In this document: positions 8,871 to 18,963 of the stretch, one piece after another
Layout of the letters: each line of letters begins with the position of its first letter
How positions within the stretch are numbered: position 1 is the first letter of the stretch
Assembly (NCBI GenBank): GCA_964654825.1
Contig: CAZZKG010000011.1
Location: forward strand, 13,919 to 77,918
Direction: 5' to 3'
DNA length: 64,000 nucleotides
From: CAZZKG01 sp964654825
Lineage (GTDB): Bacteria; Gemmatimonadota; CAZMKB01
Translations under genes and position numbers: made by a program
Notes under the pieces: generated by a model
Told to the model about the DNA's origin: nothing
Seen by the model: only the letters and a program-made list of their open reading frames with translations
Databases searched by the model: none

Positions 8871-8899
8871 TTGTGCGCATCGGCCATTGATTATATTAT
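8871..8899 (+). promoter_or_regulatory. Candidate promoter for the glycyl-radical activase/enzyme pair
   Basis: TTGTGC (8871-8876), 17-nt spacer, TATTAT (8894-8899). The -10 is good and the -35 weak. It places the transcript start near 8905, favouring the activase ATG at 8954 over the one at 8909. Confidence 0.4.
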
Positions 8900-8953
8900 A
8901 TTTCTTTCATGGGAATAAAGTTCAGTGAGCAAAAACACCAGACTCATTCAACG

Positions 8954-9859
8954 ATGAAAGGAATGATCTTCGACATAAAGAGATACGCCATCCATGATGG
9001 GCCGGGGATCCGGACGACAGTTTTCTTCAAGGGGTGTTCCCTCCGATGCCCATGGTGCCACAACCCCGAAGGGATAGCACCGACGCCTGAGTTCATGTGG
9101 CGTCCGAACCGATGTCCGGAAAACTGCGCCCTCTGCGTCGACGCCTGTCCTCACACCGCGATACAAAAATCCGGGAAGAAGATCTCGATCGATCAGACAC
9201 GCTGTGAGCTTTCGCGGACATGCGAGGAGGCCTGTGTGTATGAAGCCCTGAATATCGTCGGCAGGCTAGTCTCGGTCGAAGAAGTGCTGGCCGAGGTCGA
9301 AAGAGACCGGATATTCTACGATGAATCGGGGGGAGGTGTTACGCTCTCAGGCGGAGAGCCCCTGGCTCAGTATGAATTTTTACGGATACTCCTCATGGAA
9401 ATCAGGAAAAAAGGAATCCATATCGCTCTGGACACGGCAGGATATGTCCCGACCGAGGACCTGGAAGGGATCTGTGACGGGGTTGACCTCTTCCTCTTTG
9501 ATCTGAAAATGATGGATGAAGAGAGACACAGACAATTCTGCGGAACGTCGAACCGCATCATCCTGGAGAACCTGAAGAGACTCAGCAGGCGGGGGTGCAG
9601 GATCTTTATCCGCATACCGCTCATTTCGGGTATCAATGACGATGATCACAACATCGGGTCGATAGGGAAGTTTCTCCACACGTTGAGAGGAATCGAGTCG
9701 ATCAACTTCCTCCCCTACCACCGGGGAGGAACCGAAAAACAGCGGCGGCTGAGGGAGTGTCCTTCTATGGAAGCGTTCCAGCCGCCGTCTCCCGAGAGGC
9801 TCGATCACCTCGAGGAGCTTCTCTCGGATCTGGGTTTTGCCGTTTACATCGGAGGGTAG
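8954..9859 (+). CDS. Glycyl-radical enzyme activating enzyme (radical SAM)
   Basis: 302 residues from 8954; an in-frame ATG at 8909 adds 15 residues not typical of the family. Residues ~5-20 read FDIKRYAIHDGPGIRT, then the activase motif CSLRCPWC (C28-x3-C32-x2-C35). An inserted ferredoxin-like segment carries two cysteine groups (CPENCALCVDACP and CELSRTCEEAC), as in activases of HypD-, choline- and glycerol-type enzymes. SGGEP follows. It uses SAM to place the glycyl radical on the enzyme encoded immediately downstream. No convincing ribosome binding site is seen. Confidence 0.92.
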   Translation: MKGMIFDIKRYAIHDGPGIRTTVFFKGCSLRCPWCHNPEGIAPTPEFMWRPNRCPENCALCVDACPHTAIQKSGKKISIDQTRCELSRTCEEACVYEALNIVGRLVSVEEVLAEVERDRIFYDESGGGVTLSGGEPLAQYEFLRILLMEIRKKGIHIALDTAGYVPTEDLEGICDGVDLFLFDLKMMDEERHRQFCGTSNRIILENLKRLSRRGCRIFIRIPLISGINDDDHNIGSIGKFLHTLRGIESINFLPYHRGGTEKQRRLRECPSMEAFQPPSPERLDHLEELLSDLGFAVYIGG

Positions 9860-12226
9860 ATGATGACTGATCGAATCACGCGGCTGCGGGAGATCAGTCT
9901 ACGGACGAAGCCATCGATCGATACCGAAAGGGCCAGGCTCATCACGAGATTCTACCGGGACCTGTGTAACGACTCGATGCCCGTTCCGATGAAGCGGGCG
10001 CTCGCTTTTCGTTACATTCTCGAGAAGAAACAGATCACTATCGGGGAAGATGAACTCATCGTCGGTGATCGAGGCCCCCGGCCGAAGGCTACACCCACCT
10101 ACCCCGAAATCTGCATTCACACCCTGGATGATCTCGACGTGCTGGACAAACGGGAGAAGATCCCTTTCCGGGTGGAGGATGAGACCAGACGAATCTATGA
10201 TGAAGAAATCGTTCCCTTCTGGAAAGGCAGGTCCATGAGGGAAAAAATCTTCGGTGAAGTTTCCTCCGTCTGGATAGACGCGTACGAAGCGGGAGTGTTC
10301 ACCGAGTTCATGGAGCAGCGGGCGCCGGGTCACACCGTCCTCGATGACAAGATATACCGGAAAGGATTTCTCGAGTTTTTTAAGGAAATCGACACCAGCA
10401 TCGCGGGGCTGGATCCGGATACCGATCCGAAAGAGGAAGCGAGACGTGAGGAACTCCAGGCCATGTCGATCTGTCTCGACGCACTGATCATGTATGCCGG
10501 ACGTCACGCTGAAGAAGCGGAGAGGCTGGCAGGCCTGGAAACTGACCCCGTGAGAAAGGATGAACTCCGGCGGATCGCGCATGTCTGTGCTCGCGTACCG
10601 GCACACCGCCCCCGGGATTTCCGGGAGGCCCTGCAGTACTACTGGTTTGTCCACCTGGGAGTCATCATCGAATACAACACGTGGGACGCCTTCAATCCCG
10701 GAAGGCTCGATCAGCACCTCTACCCATTCTACCGGAAGGGGATCGACGACGGGAGCCTGACCAGGGACAGGGCGAAAGAGCTCCTCAGTGCCTTCTGGAT
10801 CAAGTTCAACAATCAGCCGGCACCGCCGAAAGTGGGAGTGACCGCCGAGGAGAGCAGTACCTATACCGATTTCGCTCTAATCAACACGGGAGGGGTCACA
10901 TCCGAGGGCTCTGATGCCGTCAACGAGCTCAGCTTTCTCGTCCTCGAGGTCATAGAAGAGATGCGTCTCCTGCAGCCGAGCTCGATGGTCCAGATAAGCA
11001 GCCGGTCACCCGATGAATTTTTAAAAAGAGCTCTCGAGATCATCAGGACCGGATTCGGCCAGCCCTCCGTCTTCAACTCCGATGTTATTGTACAGGAGCT
11101 CGCCAGGCAGGGGAAATCGATCGAAGATGCCAGATGCGGCGGTGCTAGCGGTTGTGTGGAAGCAGGAGCCTTCGGAAAAGAGAACTGCAACCTGACCGGG
11201 TACTTCAACATGACGAAGGTTCTGGAGATCACCCTCAACAACGGCACTGATCCCGCCACCGGGAAACAGATTGGTGTCGGTACGGGCGAACCCGACCGGT
11301 TTGGATCGTTTGATGAACTCTTCCGGGCTTATAAAAAACAGCTGAAGCATTTTATCGACCTGAAAATCGAGGGGAACACCATTATCGAGCGCCTCTACGC
11401 GGAAGAGCTTCCCGCCCCGTTTCTCTCGACTCTCATCGATGACTGTATCGCACGCGGTAAAGACTATCACGCCGGTGGAGCCCGATACAACACCTCCTAC
11501 ATCCAGGGAGTAGGCGTCGGCACCATGACCGATGCACTCACCTCCATCAAGTATAACGTGTTCGATCACCTGCACTTGAGTATGCGGGAAATGCTCTGGG
11601 CCATCAGGGAGGACTATCAGGGTCATGAAGTCCTGAGGCAGAGGTTACTCAACAGGACACCAAAATACGGCAATGATGATGACTACGCCGATTCGGTAAT
11701 GCTGGAGGTTTTCGAATCCTACTACGAGATGATCGACGGGAGACCGAACTGGAAGGGTGGACACTATCGGATCAACCTCCTGCCCACAACCGTTCACATC
11801 TACTTCGGGAAGGTCGTCGGGGCGACACCGGACGGGAGGAAGGCGGGAGAACCGCTGTCTGAAGGGATTTCACCCGTGCAGGGTGCAGACCGCCAGGGAC
11901 CGACCGCCGTGATCCGCTCGGCTTCCAGGATGGACCACGTCAGAACGGGTGGTACTCTGCTCAATCAGAAGTTCACCCCGCATCTCCTCGCTGATGAAGT
12001 GGGGATCGACAAACTCTCAGGGCTGATCCGTGCCTACTTCAAACTCGGGGGACATCACATCCAGTTCAACGTCGTGACAGCCGAGGTACTCAGGAAGGCG
12101 CAGAAGGAACCGGAGAAGTACCATGACCTCATTGTCCGCGTGGCGGGGTACTCCGACTACTTCGTCGACCTCAGCGCCGGACTGCAGAATGAGATCATCA
12201 CCCGGACCGAGCACCGGGGGGTTTGA
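9860..12226 (+). CDS. Glycyl-radical enzyme, trans-4-hydroxy-L-proline dehydratase-like (HypD)
   Basis: 788 residues, almost exactly the length of Clostridioides HypD as I recall it. The thiyl cysteine is in GASGCVE (C432) and the glycyl radical site is RVAGYSD (G763, 25 residues from the end). Stretches such as TPKYGNDDDYAD, LPTTVHIYFG and GGTLLNQ follow the HypD pattern rather than PFL. HypD dehydrates hydroxyproline to pyrroline-5-carboxylate. The usual proC neighbour is absent, so a related dehydratase is possible. ATG 9860 abuts the activase stop; a second ATG at 9863 has better spacing to GGAGGG. Confidence 0.8.
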   Translation: MMTDRITRLREISLRTKPSIDTERARLITRFYRDLCNDSMPVPMKRALAFRYILEKKQITIGEDELIVGDRGPRPKATPTYPEICIHTLDDLDVLDKREKIPFRVEDETRRIYDEEIVPFWKGRSMREKIFGEVSSVWIDAYEAGVFTEFMEQRAPGHTVLDDKIYRKGFLEFFKEIDTSIAGLDPDTDPKEEARREELQAMSICLDALIMYAGRHAEEAERLAGLETDPVRKDELRRIAHVCARVPAHRPRDFREALQYYWFVHLGVIIEYNTWDAFNPGRLDQHLYPFYRKGIDDGSLTRDRAKELLSAFWIKFNNQPAPPKVGVTAEESSTYTDFALINTGGVTSEGSDAVNELSFLVLEVIEEMRLLQPSSMVQISSRSPDEFLKRALEIIRTGFGQPSVFNSDVIVQELARQGKSIEDARCGGASGCVEAGAFGKENCNLTGYFNMTKVLEITLNNGTDPATGKQIGVGTGEPDRFGSFDELFRAYKKQLKHFIDLKIEGNTIIERLYAEELPAPFLSTLIDDCIARGKDYHAGGARYNTSYIQGVGVGTMTDALTSIKYNVFDHLHLSMREMLWAIREDYQGHEVLRQRLLNRTPKYGNDDDYADSVMLEVFESYYEMIDGRPNWKGGHYRINLLPTTVHIYFGKVVGATPDGRKAGEPLSEGISPVQGADRQGPTAVIRSASRMDHVRTGGTLLNQKFTPHLLADEVGIDKLSGLIRAYFKLGGHHIQFNVVTAEVLRKAQKEPEKYHDLIVRVAGYSDYFVDLSAGLQNEIITRTEHRGV

Positions 12227-12341
12227 GAAGAACTCCGGTTGAAGACGTGAATGCAGTTACAGAATATGAAAACAACTCCTGAGACAGATGGAAAATTCTT
12301 GAAATCCGGACATGAGTGAATCACCTGTGCCTGCCCCTTTT

Positions 12342-13232
12342 TCAGGGGGTGAGGTGGATCGTGTTGCGTCCCGCCTTCTTCGCCTCATACATAGCGCTGT
12401 CGGCCAGCCGCACCAGTTCCTCTCCGGTCGTCGCATCTTCCGGGAAACTTGAGATCCCCGTACTCATGGTGACCGTAATGAAGACCTTTCTGGTCTTGTC
12501 GAAGAACTTTTTCTCGTCGAGGAGAGATTGTAACCTTTCGAACATCTTGAACGTTTCATCTTTCGGCTTTTCGAAGATGAGAATGGCGAATTCCTCGCCT
12601 CCTATTCTGAAGATTCGGTCGACTTCCCTGATATTGTATTCGAGAAACTTCGCGAAGGACTTGAGGACGGAATCTCCGACCTGGTGCCCGTGCTGATCAT
12701 TCACAGCTTTGAAGTTGTCGATGTCGACGATGGCGAGGGAAAAAGCCCGCTCGTACCGGTTGGAAAACCTGACCATTTCAGTCATTTTCTCATCGAAAGC
12801 ACGTCTGTTATACACACCGGTGAGATCATCGATGGACGTCAGTTTTTTCACGAGATCGCTTCTCTCGAGTTTCGCCGAAACCCTCATGAGCAGATCATCC
12901 GGGTCAAAAGGCTTTACTATGTAATCATCAGCGCCCAGCTCGAACCCTTCCCTTTTGTCCGACAGCTCCGCCCGGGCAGTGAGGAAGATAAATGGAATCA
13001 GCTCCTCGCTGTAATCCCTTCGAATGATCCTGCAGAGCTCTTTCCCATCCATTTTCGGCATGGCGATATCGGAGATAATGAGGTGGGGCTTCCGTTCGTA
13101 GAATGCTCTGAGTGCGTCCTCCCCATTCTCAGACTCCATCACGGTATAGTCGTTTTTCTTGAGGATCAACGCCAGCATCCTGCGGATACTGGGATCGTCC
13201 TCCACTATTAGAATCATCGGCTTATCTGCCAT
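12342..13232 (-). CDS. Response regulator with diguanylate cyclase (GGDEF) domain
   Basis: 296 residues. The receiver domain (~5-120) has the acidic pair EDD, the phospho-acceptor Asp in IISDIAMP and the KPF lysine. A short linker leads to a GGDEF domain with an intact GGEEF active site. REVD, five residues before GGEEF, matches the RxxD product-inhibition site. It should make cyclic di-GMP when phosphorylated. No cognate histidine kinase is encoded nearby. AGAGGAGGAC lies 8-10 nt before the ATG. Confidence 0.93.
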   Translation of the reverse strand: MADKPMILIVEDDPSIRRMLALILKKNDYTVMESENGEDALRAFYERKPHLIISDIAMPKMDGKELCRIIRRDYSEELIPFIFLTARAELSDKREGFELGADDYIVKPFDPDDLLMRVSAKLERSDLVKKLTSIDDLTGVYNRRAFDEKMTEMVRFSNRYERAFSLAIVDIDNFKAVNDQHGHQVGDSVLKSFAKFLEYNIREVDRIFRIGGEEFAILIFEKPKDETFKMFERLQSLLDEKKFFDKTRKVFITVTMSTGISSFPEDATTGEELVRLADSAMYEAKKAGRNTIHLTP

Positions 13233-13403
13233 ATTCCAATGTCCTCCTCTTTCCTGGTATCAGATCTCAGAGAGAAGATTGAGCAATACCCGTGCCAGAA
13301 CAGTTCGTTCTCGCTGGGGGGGCACAGGGAGAGGAATGAAGGAGTGGGAAACGGATAGCGCAATTTGTGTTATGTAACATTCTGGTGTTTATGCAGTTAT
13401 GTG

Positions 13404-13427
13404 AGAGTACCCTGAAAAGGTTACTCT
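13404..13427. other. Hairpin in the nuoN-diguanylate cyclase interval
   Basis: A 9-bp near-perfect inverted repeat (AGAGTACCC / GGTTACTCT, one mismatch) with a 6-nt loop, about 17 nt downstream of the nuoN stop on the minus strand. There is no T-run, so it may be an RNA-stabilising 3' end or a weak terminator. The rest of 13233-13443 shows nothing else I recognise. Confidence 0.35.
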
Positions 13428-13443
13428 GCTGTCTGAAACTTAC

Positions 13444-14925
13444 TCATGGATGAAGCAGCTGAGATGAGAGGTCCACCAGGTTTTTCACGGGGGCCCAGTA
13501 AATACCGAGGAGAATTGTGGGGATGGCAAGGAGAATGAGCAGTACGACGGGGAATACCTGCACACTGATCTTCGTGTCATCGAGTGCTTCCTCGAGGAAC
13601 ATGGTTTTGATGATGCGGGCATAGTAGTAAAGAGCAACAACGCTGTTCAATACACCGATCAGGGCCAGCCAGTAATACTTCTGTTTTATTACCGCCGCGA
13701 ATAGATAGAACTTCCCGATGAATCCGCCGGTAGGAGGCAGACCCGTCAGGGAAAAAAGGAATACGGCCATAAGAAAGGCAAGAAGAGGTGAGCGCCAGCA
13801 GAGCCCCCTGTATGTCTCCATTTCCTCGTTGCCGAGGCGGTTGACGACCACGATCACGACGAGGAACGCACCGAGGTTCATAAACATGTAGACGAGCAGG
13901 TAGAACATGACAGCCTGCACTCCCTCGAAAGACAGTACGACCACACCCATCAGGATATACCCAGCATGAGCGATTGACGAATAAGCCAGAAGTCTTTTAA
14001 GATTCGTCTGAACGAGGGCACTCAGGTTTCCGAAAGTCATCGTCACAGCCGAGAGGATGGCAAGGATCATGGGCCAGTCGACGTTCCACAGCGGCTGTAC
14101 CACTGGCGACCAGGTGCCTTCTGACATTCCGAGATAGAAAAATCTGATGAGGATTGAAAAACCTGCTGCCTTGGGACCGACCGAGAGAAACGCCGTGATT
14201 GGAGTCGGAGCTCCATGATACACATCAGGGCACCAGAAATGAAACGGTACCGACGCGATTTTGTACCCGAAACCCGCGAGGATGAACATCAAAGCGACAT
14301 AGAGCGTGATGGGTGACGGGACGGTAGAAGAAAGGAGTCTGCTGACAGTCAGGATGTTGGTTGTACCGGTCAAACCGTAGAGAAGTGACATCCCGTAGAG
14401 CATGAGTCCGGTGGCAAACGCGCCGTAGATAACGTATTTCAGGGATGCCTCATTACTTCTCGTGTCATCTTTTTTGTAGCCACTCAGGACATAACTCGGA
14501 ATGCTGACAAGTTCGAGGGCGACATATATCATCAGGAGATCAACTGCGGAGGAAAGAAGCATCATTCCCAGAAGGACACTCAGTATAAGCGCATTGTACT
14601 CTCCGCTTCGTCTCCCGGCCACCTCGACCGATGTCACCGATGAGAGAACGATGATCAGTGTCACCAGAACGAACAGGAGCTTGAAGAAGAGGGAAAACGC
14701 ATCCTGGACCAGCATGCCCTTGAAAATTACTTTTGATTGGGCCGGAAACGAGCCGAGAATCGGGATCAGGACGACTGCGAGAAGGGCAACGGATATGTAC
14801 GCAAATACTGGGCTGTTTTTGAGTTCCCTGGACATGAGGCTGAGTACGAGGATGACAAGGATCGCTCCTGTGAGGAGAAGCTCGGGGAGAAAACAACTCA
14901 GTGATTCTATGTTATTCAAAATCAT
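13444..14925 (-). CDS. nuoN: NADH-quinone oxidoreductase-type complex I, subunit N
   Basis: 493 residues and about 14 hydrophobic helices, one of the three antiporter-like proton-pumping subunits. Diagnostic stretches are SVGPKAAGF and the lysine-bearing LKRLLAYSSIAHAGYILMG in the middle. It is the last gene of the nuoA-N operon, 35 nt after nuoM. Confidence 0.95.
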   Translation of the reverse strand: MILNNIESLSCFLPELLLTGAILVILVLSLMSRELKNSPVFAYISVALLAVVLIPILGSFPAQSKVIFKGMLVQDAFSLFFKLLFVLVTLIIVLSSVTSVEVAGRRSGEYNALILSVLLGMMLLSSAVDLLMIYVALELVSIPSYVLSGYKKDDTRSNEASLKYVIYGAFATGLMLYGMSLLYGLTGTTNILTVSRLLSSTVPSPITLYVALMFILAGFGYKIASVPFHFWCPDVYHGAPTPITAFLSVGPKAAGFSILIRFFYLGMSEGTWSPVVQPLWNVDWPMILAILSAVTMTFGNLSALVQTNLKRLLAYSSIAHAGYILMGVVVLSFEGVQAVMFYLLVYMFMNLGAFLVVIVVVNRLGNEEMETYRGLCWRSPLLAFLMAVFLFSLTGLPPTGGFIGKFYLFAAVIKQKYYWLALIGVLNSVVALYYYARIIKTMFLEEALDDTKISVQVFPVVLLILLAIPTILLGIYWAPVKNLVDLSSQLLHP

Positions 14926-14960
14926 CCTCCACTAAAAACAAACAGAGTAGGATCTCAACC

Positions 14961-16454
14961 TCAAAACAGGATTCTAATCAGATTGTCCATGCTCTTCTCG
15001 ATGAGATTCAGCACGGGCATCGGATAAATACCCAGAAACAGAACGATGGCACCGAGCGGGACCAGTGTCGTGAGCTCACGCGCGTTGATCTCCGGTAGAT
15101 CCACGTATTTCTCGTTGAGCGGCCCCAGGAATATCCTCTGGAGAGTCCAGAGGAGATACCCGGCAGTCAGCACGATACCGGCTGTCGAGATGATCGTTAT
15201 GGTTCTGTAAACATTAAACGCCCCTATAAAGGACAGTGCTTCACTGATGAAACTCGAGAGGCCCGGCAGTCCGAGACCTCCGAAGAAGGCCAGGCTGGTG
15301 ATCCCCGTGTAAATCGGCACCTTCAAACCGAGGCCGCCGAAACCGTTGATGTCCCTGTGGTGCGCCCTGTCATAGAGAACACCGACTAGCAAAAAGAGCA
15401 TCGCTGTAACACAGCCGTGGTTGAACATCTGAAACATCCCCCCGACCATGCCCGGCTCATTGAGGACCGAGAGGCCGAGGAGGACGATACCCATGTGGCT
15501 GATGGATGAATATGCGACAAGTTTTTTGAGATCATCCTGGGCCATCGCGCACAGTGCCCCGTAGATGATGTTTATCGCCCCCAGGATGGCGAGCGGTTTG
15601 GAGAACCAGACCGTTGCATCGGGCAGGATCGGGAAACTGATCCTTATCAGTCCGTAGGTACCCATCTTCAGAAGGATGCCGGCAAGAATAACACTGATGG
15701 CGGTCGGTGCTTCGACGTGAGCGTCCGGCAGCCATGTGTGGAATGGGAAGATGGGAACTTTGATGGCAAATCCGATGAAGAGGGCAATAAAAATGATCTT
15801 GCTGAAGTTGAATACATATCCGAATACCGAAATTGTATTACCCTGGAACGAATTCTCATAAATAAGCTTCGTCATGTCGAACGTGTGCGGATCGGAATAG
15901 AAATACATGGCGAGCATCGCGAGGAGCATCAGCACACTGCCGAAGAGGGTGTAGAGGAAAAACTTGATTGCCGCGTACTCTTTTCGGGGACCGCCCCAGA
16001 TGCCGATCAGGAAGTACATCGGGAGCAGCATGACTTCCCAGAATATGTAGAAGAGGAAGAAATCGAGAGAACAGAATACACCCATCATCCCCACTTCGAG
16101 CAGGATGAAGAGAGAGAAATAGCCCTTGACACCCTTATTGATACCCCACGAAGCCAGGATGCAGATAGGACAGAGCAGAGCCGTCAGTAGCACCATGGGG
16201 ACGCTCAGCCCGTCGATGCCCATGAAGTACTCGATGTTGAAGGACTTGATCCAGGAATAGTGTTCCACGAACTGGAAGGATGCTGTCGTCCTGTCAAACG
16301 CCATATACAATTTGATCCCGAGCAGGAGGGGGACGAACGTCGCGACGAGCGCGATAATTTTAACGAGCTCGTCCTTCCCCTTTGGTACCAGGAGCATGAA
16401 AGGTACCCCCAGGAGGGGGAACATCACCATGAGCGTCAGGATATGATTTTCCAT
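14961..16454 (-). CDS. nuoM: Complex I subunit M
   Basis: 497 residues, multi-spanning membrane protein. FPFHTWLPDAHVEAPT and LKKLVAYSSISHMG are the standard NuoM/antiporter signatures with the channel lysine and histidine. It forms part of the proton-translocating membrane arm. It lies between nuoL and nuoN, about 72 nt from nuoL. Confidence 0.96.
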   Translation of the reverse strand: MENHILTLMVMFPLLGVPFMLLVPKGKDELVKIIALVATFVPLLLGIKLYMAFDRTTASFQFVEHYSWIKSFNIEYFMGIDGLSVPMVLLTALLCPICILASWGINKGVKGYFSLFILLEVGMMGVFCSLDFFLFYIFWEVMLLPMYFLIGIWGGPRKEYAAIKFFLYTLFGSVLMLLAMLAMYFYSDPHTFDMTKLIYENSFQGNTISVFGYVFNFSKIIFIALFIGFAIKVPIFPFHTWLPDAHVEAPTAISVILAGILLKMGTYGLIRISFPILPDATVWFSKPLAILGAINIIYGALCAMAQDDLKKLVAYSSISHMGIVLLGLSVLNEPGMVGGMFQMFNHGCVTAMLFLLVGVLYDRAHHRDINGFGGLGLKVPIYTGITSLAFFGGLGLPGLSSFISEALSFIGAFNVYRTITIISTAGIVLTAGYLLWTLQRIFLGPLNEKYVDLPEINARELTTLVPLGAIVLFLGIYPMPVLNLIEKSMDNLIRILF

Positions 16455-16526
16455 TTATCCGATTTCCTCCCTGATTAGTAACTTCTCGAAATACTTTGCT
16501 TCTATGCTTCTGTTACAGCAATTCGA

Positions 16527-18644
16527 CTAAAAAACCCTGATATAGAAAATGATCAACAGAACCAGGATGACCCACAGAACGTAGTTCTGAACCCGGCCCG
16601 TCTGAAATCTCCTGAGGCGTCCTCCTACGGCCAGGGATGAGTTGGCGACGCCGTTTACCATCCCATCGATCACCACATTATCGAATTTGCCACCGGCCCG
16701 GGATAACAATACTGTCAGACGGGCAACGCCGTTGACGATACCATCGATTATATATGTGTCGAACCAGCGTGCAAGCTTACTAAGCCCGAGTGTGAGAGCG
16801 ATAAAGGTCTTTCCGTAGAACTCGTCGATGTAGTACTTATTCGAAAGTACGGTATGGATACCCTTGAACCTCTCTATCATCCTGTCCGCCGATATCTTCT
16901 CCTTCATGTAGGTCAGGTAGGCGATGAGGATCCCGGAGAGAGCGATGATAGTCGAGAGGACCATGGCATAATTGTGAGCGGCGTGTGCCACATGGTGCTG
17001 CTCGTCGGCCCCGGCGGCATGCCCGCCCTCGTGAATGGATACCGATTCACCGTGATCGAGGTGTCCAACATCAGCCGGTACCGCAGCTTCGCCATGCTCG
17101 AGGTGCCCGGTATCAACCAGAGAAGCTGCTTCTCCGTAAGCGGAAGTGCGCCCATCCACCGTTTCGACGGTTGCATACATTTCGAGGCCGGGTTTGGTGA
17201 CATAACTCTGAAACCAGCCGCCCCACGCGGAGCAGACCGAGAGTATGCCGAGTATGACGAGGGGGACGGTCATGACCCAGGGGGACTCGTGAGCATGATT
17301 GAATTTTTCTTCATGCCTGGGTTTTCCGAAAAAGGTGAGGAAAAGCAGCCTGAACATGTAGAACGCCGTGATCCCCGCCGCGACAAAACCCATGACGGGC
17401 AGCAGGAACGCCGAGGGATGCAGCATGGCTTTCTCGAGCGCGGCGGCCAGGATGGCATCCTTGCTGAAGAACCCTGCAAACGGATAAACTCCCGAAATTG
17501 ATAGAGTCGCAGCCACGAAGGTCCAGAACGTGATCGGCATCTTGTGACGCAGGCCTCCCATATCCCGGACATCCTGGGTGTGAACCGCATGAATCACACT
17601 CCCTGCCCCGAGGAAGAGGAGCGCCTTGAAAAACGCATGCGTCATAAGGTGGAAAAGCCCGGCCACGTAACCACCCACACCGAGAGACATGACCATGTAC
17701 CCTAACTGACTCAGCGTCGAATAAGCGAGTACCCGCTTTATGTCATTCATTACGATGGCGATGGTCGCAGCGAAGATGGCGGTAAATCCACCGACGTATG
17801 CGATCACGAGGAGCGCGTCAGGGGTGAAGACGACATAAATCCTGCCTACCATGTAGACACCGGCCGCCACCATGGTGGCGGCATGGATCAGAGCGCTCAC
17901 CGGAGTGGGGCCTTCCATCGCGTCCGGGAGCCACACGTGCAGAGGAAACTGTGCCGACTTGCCGACCGCTCCCATGAACAGACACACGCCCGTCACGGTG
18001 AGGAGCGTACCGGAGAACTGCCCGCCGGCGACGGCACCGAAAACTTCGTGAAAATTGAGAGTCCCGATCGTCGTGAGGGTGATCATGATCCCGATGAACA
18101 TTCCCACATCACCAATCCTGGTGGTGAGAAACGCCTTCTTTCCGGCATCGGCGGCCGAGGGTTTCTCGAACCAGAAACCGATCAAGAGATAAGATGAGAG
18201 CCCCACGAGCTCCCAGAAGATGTACAGTCCGAACAGGTTGTCGGTGAGAATCAACCCGAGCATGGAAAAACTGAAAATCCCGAGGTACCCGAAGTACCTC
18301 GAATATTTCGGATCTCCGTGCATGTATCCGACCGAGTAGAGATGGATGAGAGAACTCACTCCGGAGACGACGATGAGCATGACACCGGTGAGTGTGTCGA
18401 GGAGAAAACCCCAGCCCAGTTTCATACTGCCGACTGTAATCCAGTCCCAACCGAAGGTCTCGACATAGTTGGGATCGCCCTGGGAAAATATCCTGATAAA
18501 TGTTAGTATCGAAAGGACGAGGGATGTAAAAATGAGGGCGATGCACAGAAAGTCCCCTCCCCTCGGCAGACGTTTGCCGAAGAACATCTGTATCGTAAAT
18601 CCCAGGAGCGGGAGGAGCGGAATGAGTATCGTCATTTCAACCAT
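16527..18644 (-). CDS. nuoL: Complex I subunit L with a histidine-rich insert
   Basis: 705 residues, longer than the ~610-660 usual for NuoL. QFPLHVWLPDAMEGPTPVS and IKRVLAYSTLSQLGYM are the antiporter signatures. Residues ~500-557 form a His/Glu-rich hydrophilic stretch between two late helices, with a repeated GHLEHGEA/GHLDHGES motif and a run ending DEQHHVAHAAHN. The C-terminal lateral helix region follows. GAGGGG 10 nt before the ATG supports the start. The His-rich loop is unusual and may bind metal or protons. Confidence 0.94.
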   Translation of the reverse strand: MVEMTILIPLLPLLGFTIQMFFGKRLPRGGDFLCIALIFTSLVLSILTFIRIFSQGDPNYVETFGWDWITVGSMKLGWGFLLDTLTGVMLIVVSGVSSLIHLYSVGYMHGDPKYSRYFGYLGIFSFSMLGLILTDNLFGLYIFWELVGLSSYLLIGFWFEKPSAADAGKKAFLTTRIGDVGMFIGIMITLTTIGTLNFHEVFGAVAGGQFSGTLLTVTGVCLFMGAVGKSAQFPLHVWLPDAMEGPTPVSALIHAATMVAAGVYMVGRIYVVFTPDALLVIAYVGGFTAIFAATIAIVMNDIKRVLAYSTLSQLGYMVMSLGVGGYVAGLFHLMTHAFFKALLFLGAGSVIHAVHTQDVRDMGGLRHKMPITFWTFVAATLSISGVYPFAGFFSKDAILAAALEKAMLHPSAFLLPVMGFVAAGITAFYMFRLLFLTFFGKPRHEEKFNHAHESPWVMTVPLVILGILSVCSAWGGWFQSYVTKPGLEMYATVETVDGRTSAYGEAASLVDTGHLEHGEAAVPADVGHLDHGESVSIHEGGHAAGADEQHHVAHAAHNYAMVLSTIIALSGILIAYLTYMKEKISADRMIERFKGIHTVLSNKYYIDEFYGKTFIALTLGLSKLARWFDTYIIDGIVNGVARLTVLLSRAGGKFDNVVIDGMVNGVANSSLAVGGRLRRFQTGRVQNYVLWVILVLLIIFYIRVF

Positions 18645-18650
18645 CAGTGC

Positions 18651-18962
18651 TTAACCCCTCAGCTTGTCGGCTTCGTCCACGTAGATCGTCTTCAGGTTGT
18701 AATAAAGCGCGAGTATGATTGCCAGAGCCACGGCAGCCTCTGCAGCCGCGAGAACGATGACGAAAACCGCAAAAACCTGCCCGTTGAGACTACCCGCAGA
18801 GAACCTTGAGAATGCGACAAAATTGATATTTGCCGCGTTCAGTATCAGCTCGATACCCATGAGAACGGCAACGGCGTTACGCCTGGTCATAACAGCGAAA
18901 AGCCCGAGCGAGAAGAGAACAGCGCTTATCACGAGATAATGCTGAAGAGTTATCTGCATCAT
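18651..18962 (-). CDS. nuoK: Complex I subunit K
   Basis: 103 residues with three membrane helices. Conserved glutamates lie in MGIELILNAANINFVAF (helix 2) and in AEAAVALAI (helix 3), both needed for proton transfer in the family. Tightly packed, with nuoJ 1 nt upstream and nuoL 6 nt downstream. Confidence 0.96.
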   Translation of the reverse strand: MMQITLQHYLVISAVLFSLGLFAVMTRRNAVAVLMGIELILNAANINFVAFSRFSAGSLNGQVFAVFVIVLAAAEAAVALAIILALYYNLKTIYVDEADKLRG

Positions 18963-18963
18963 A

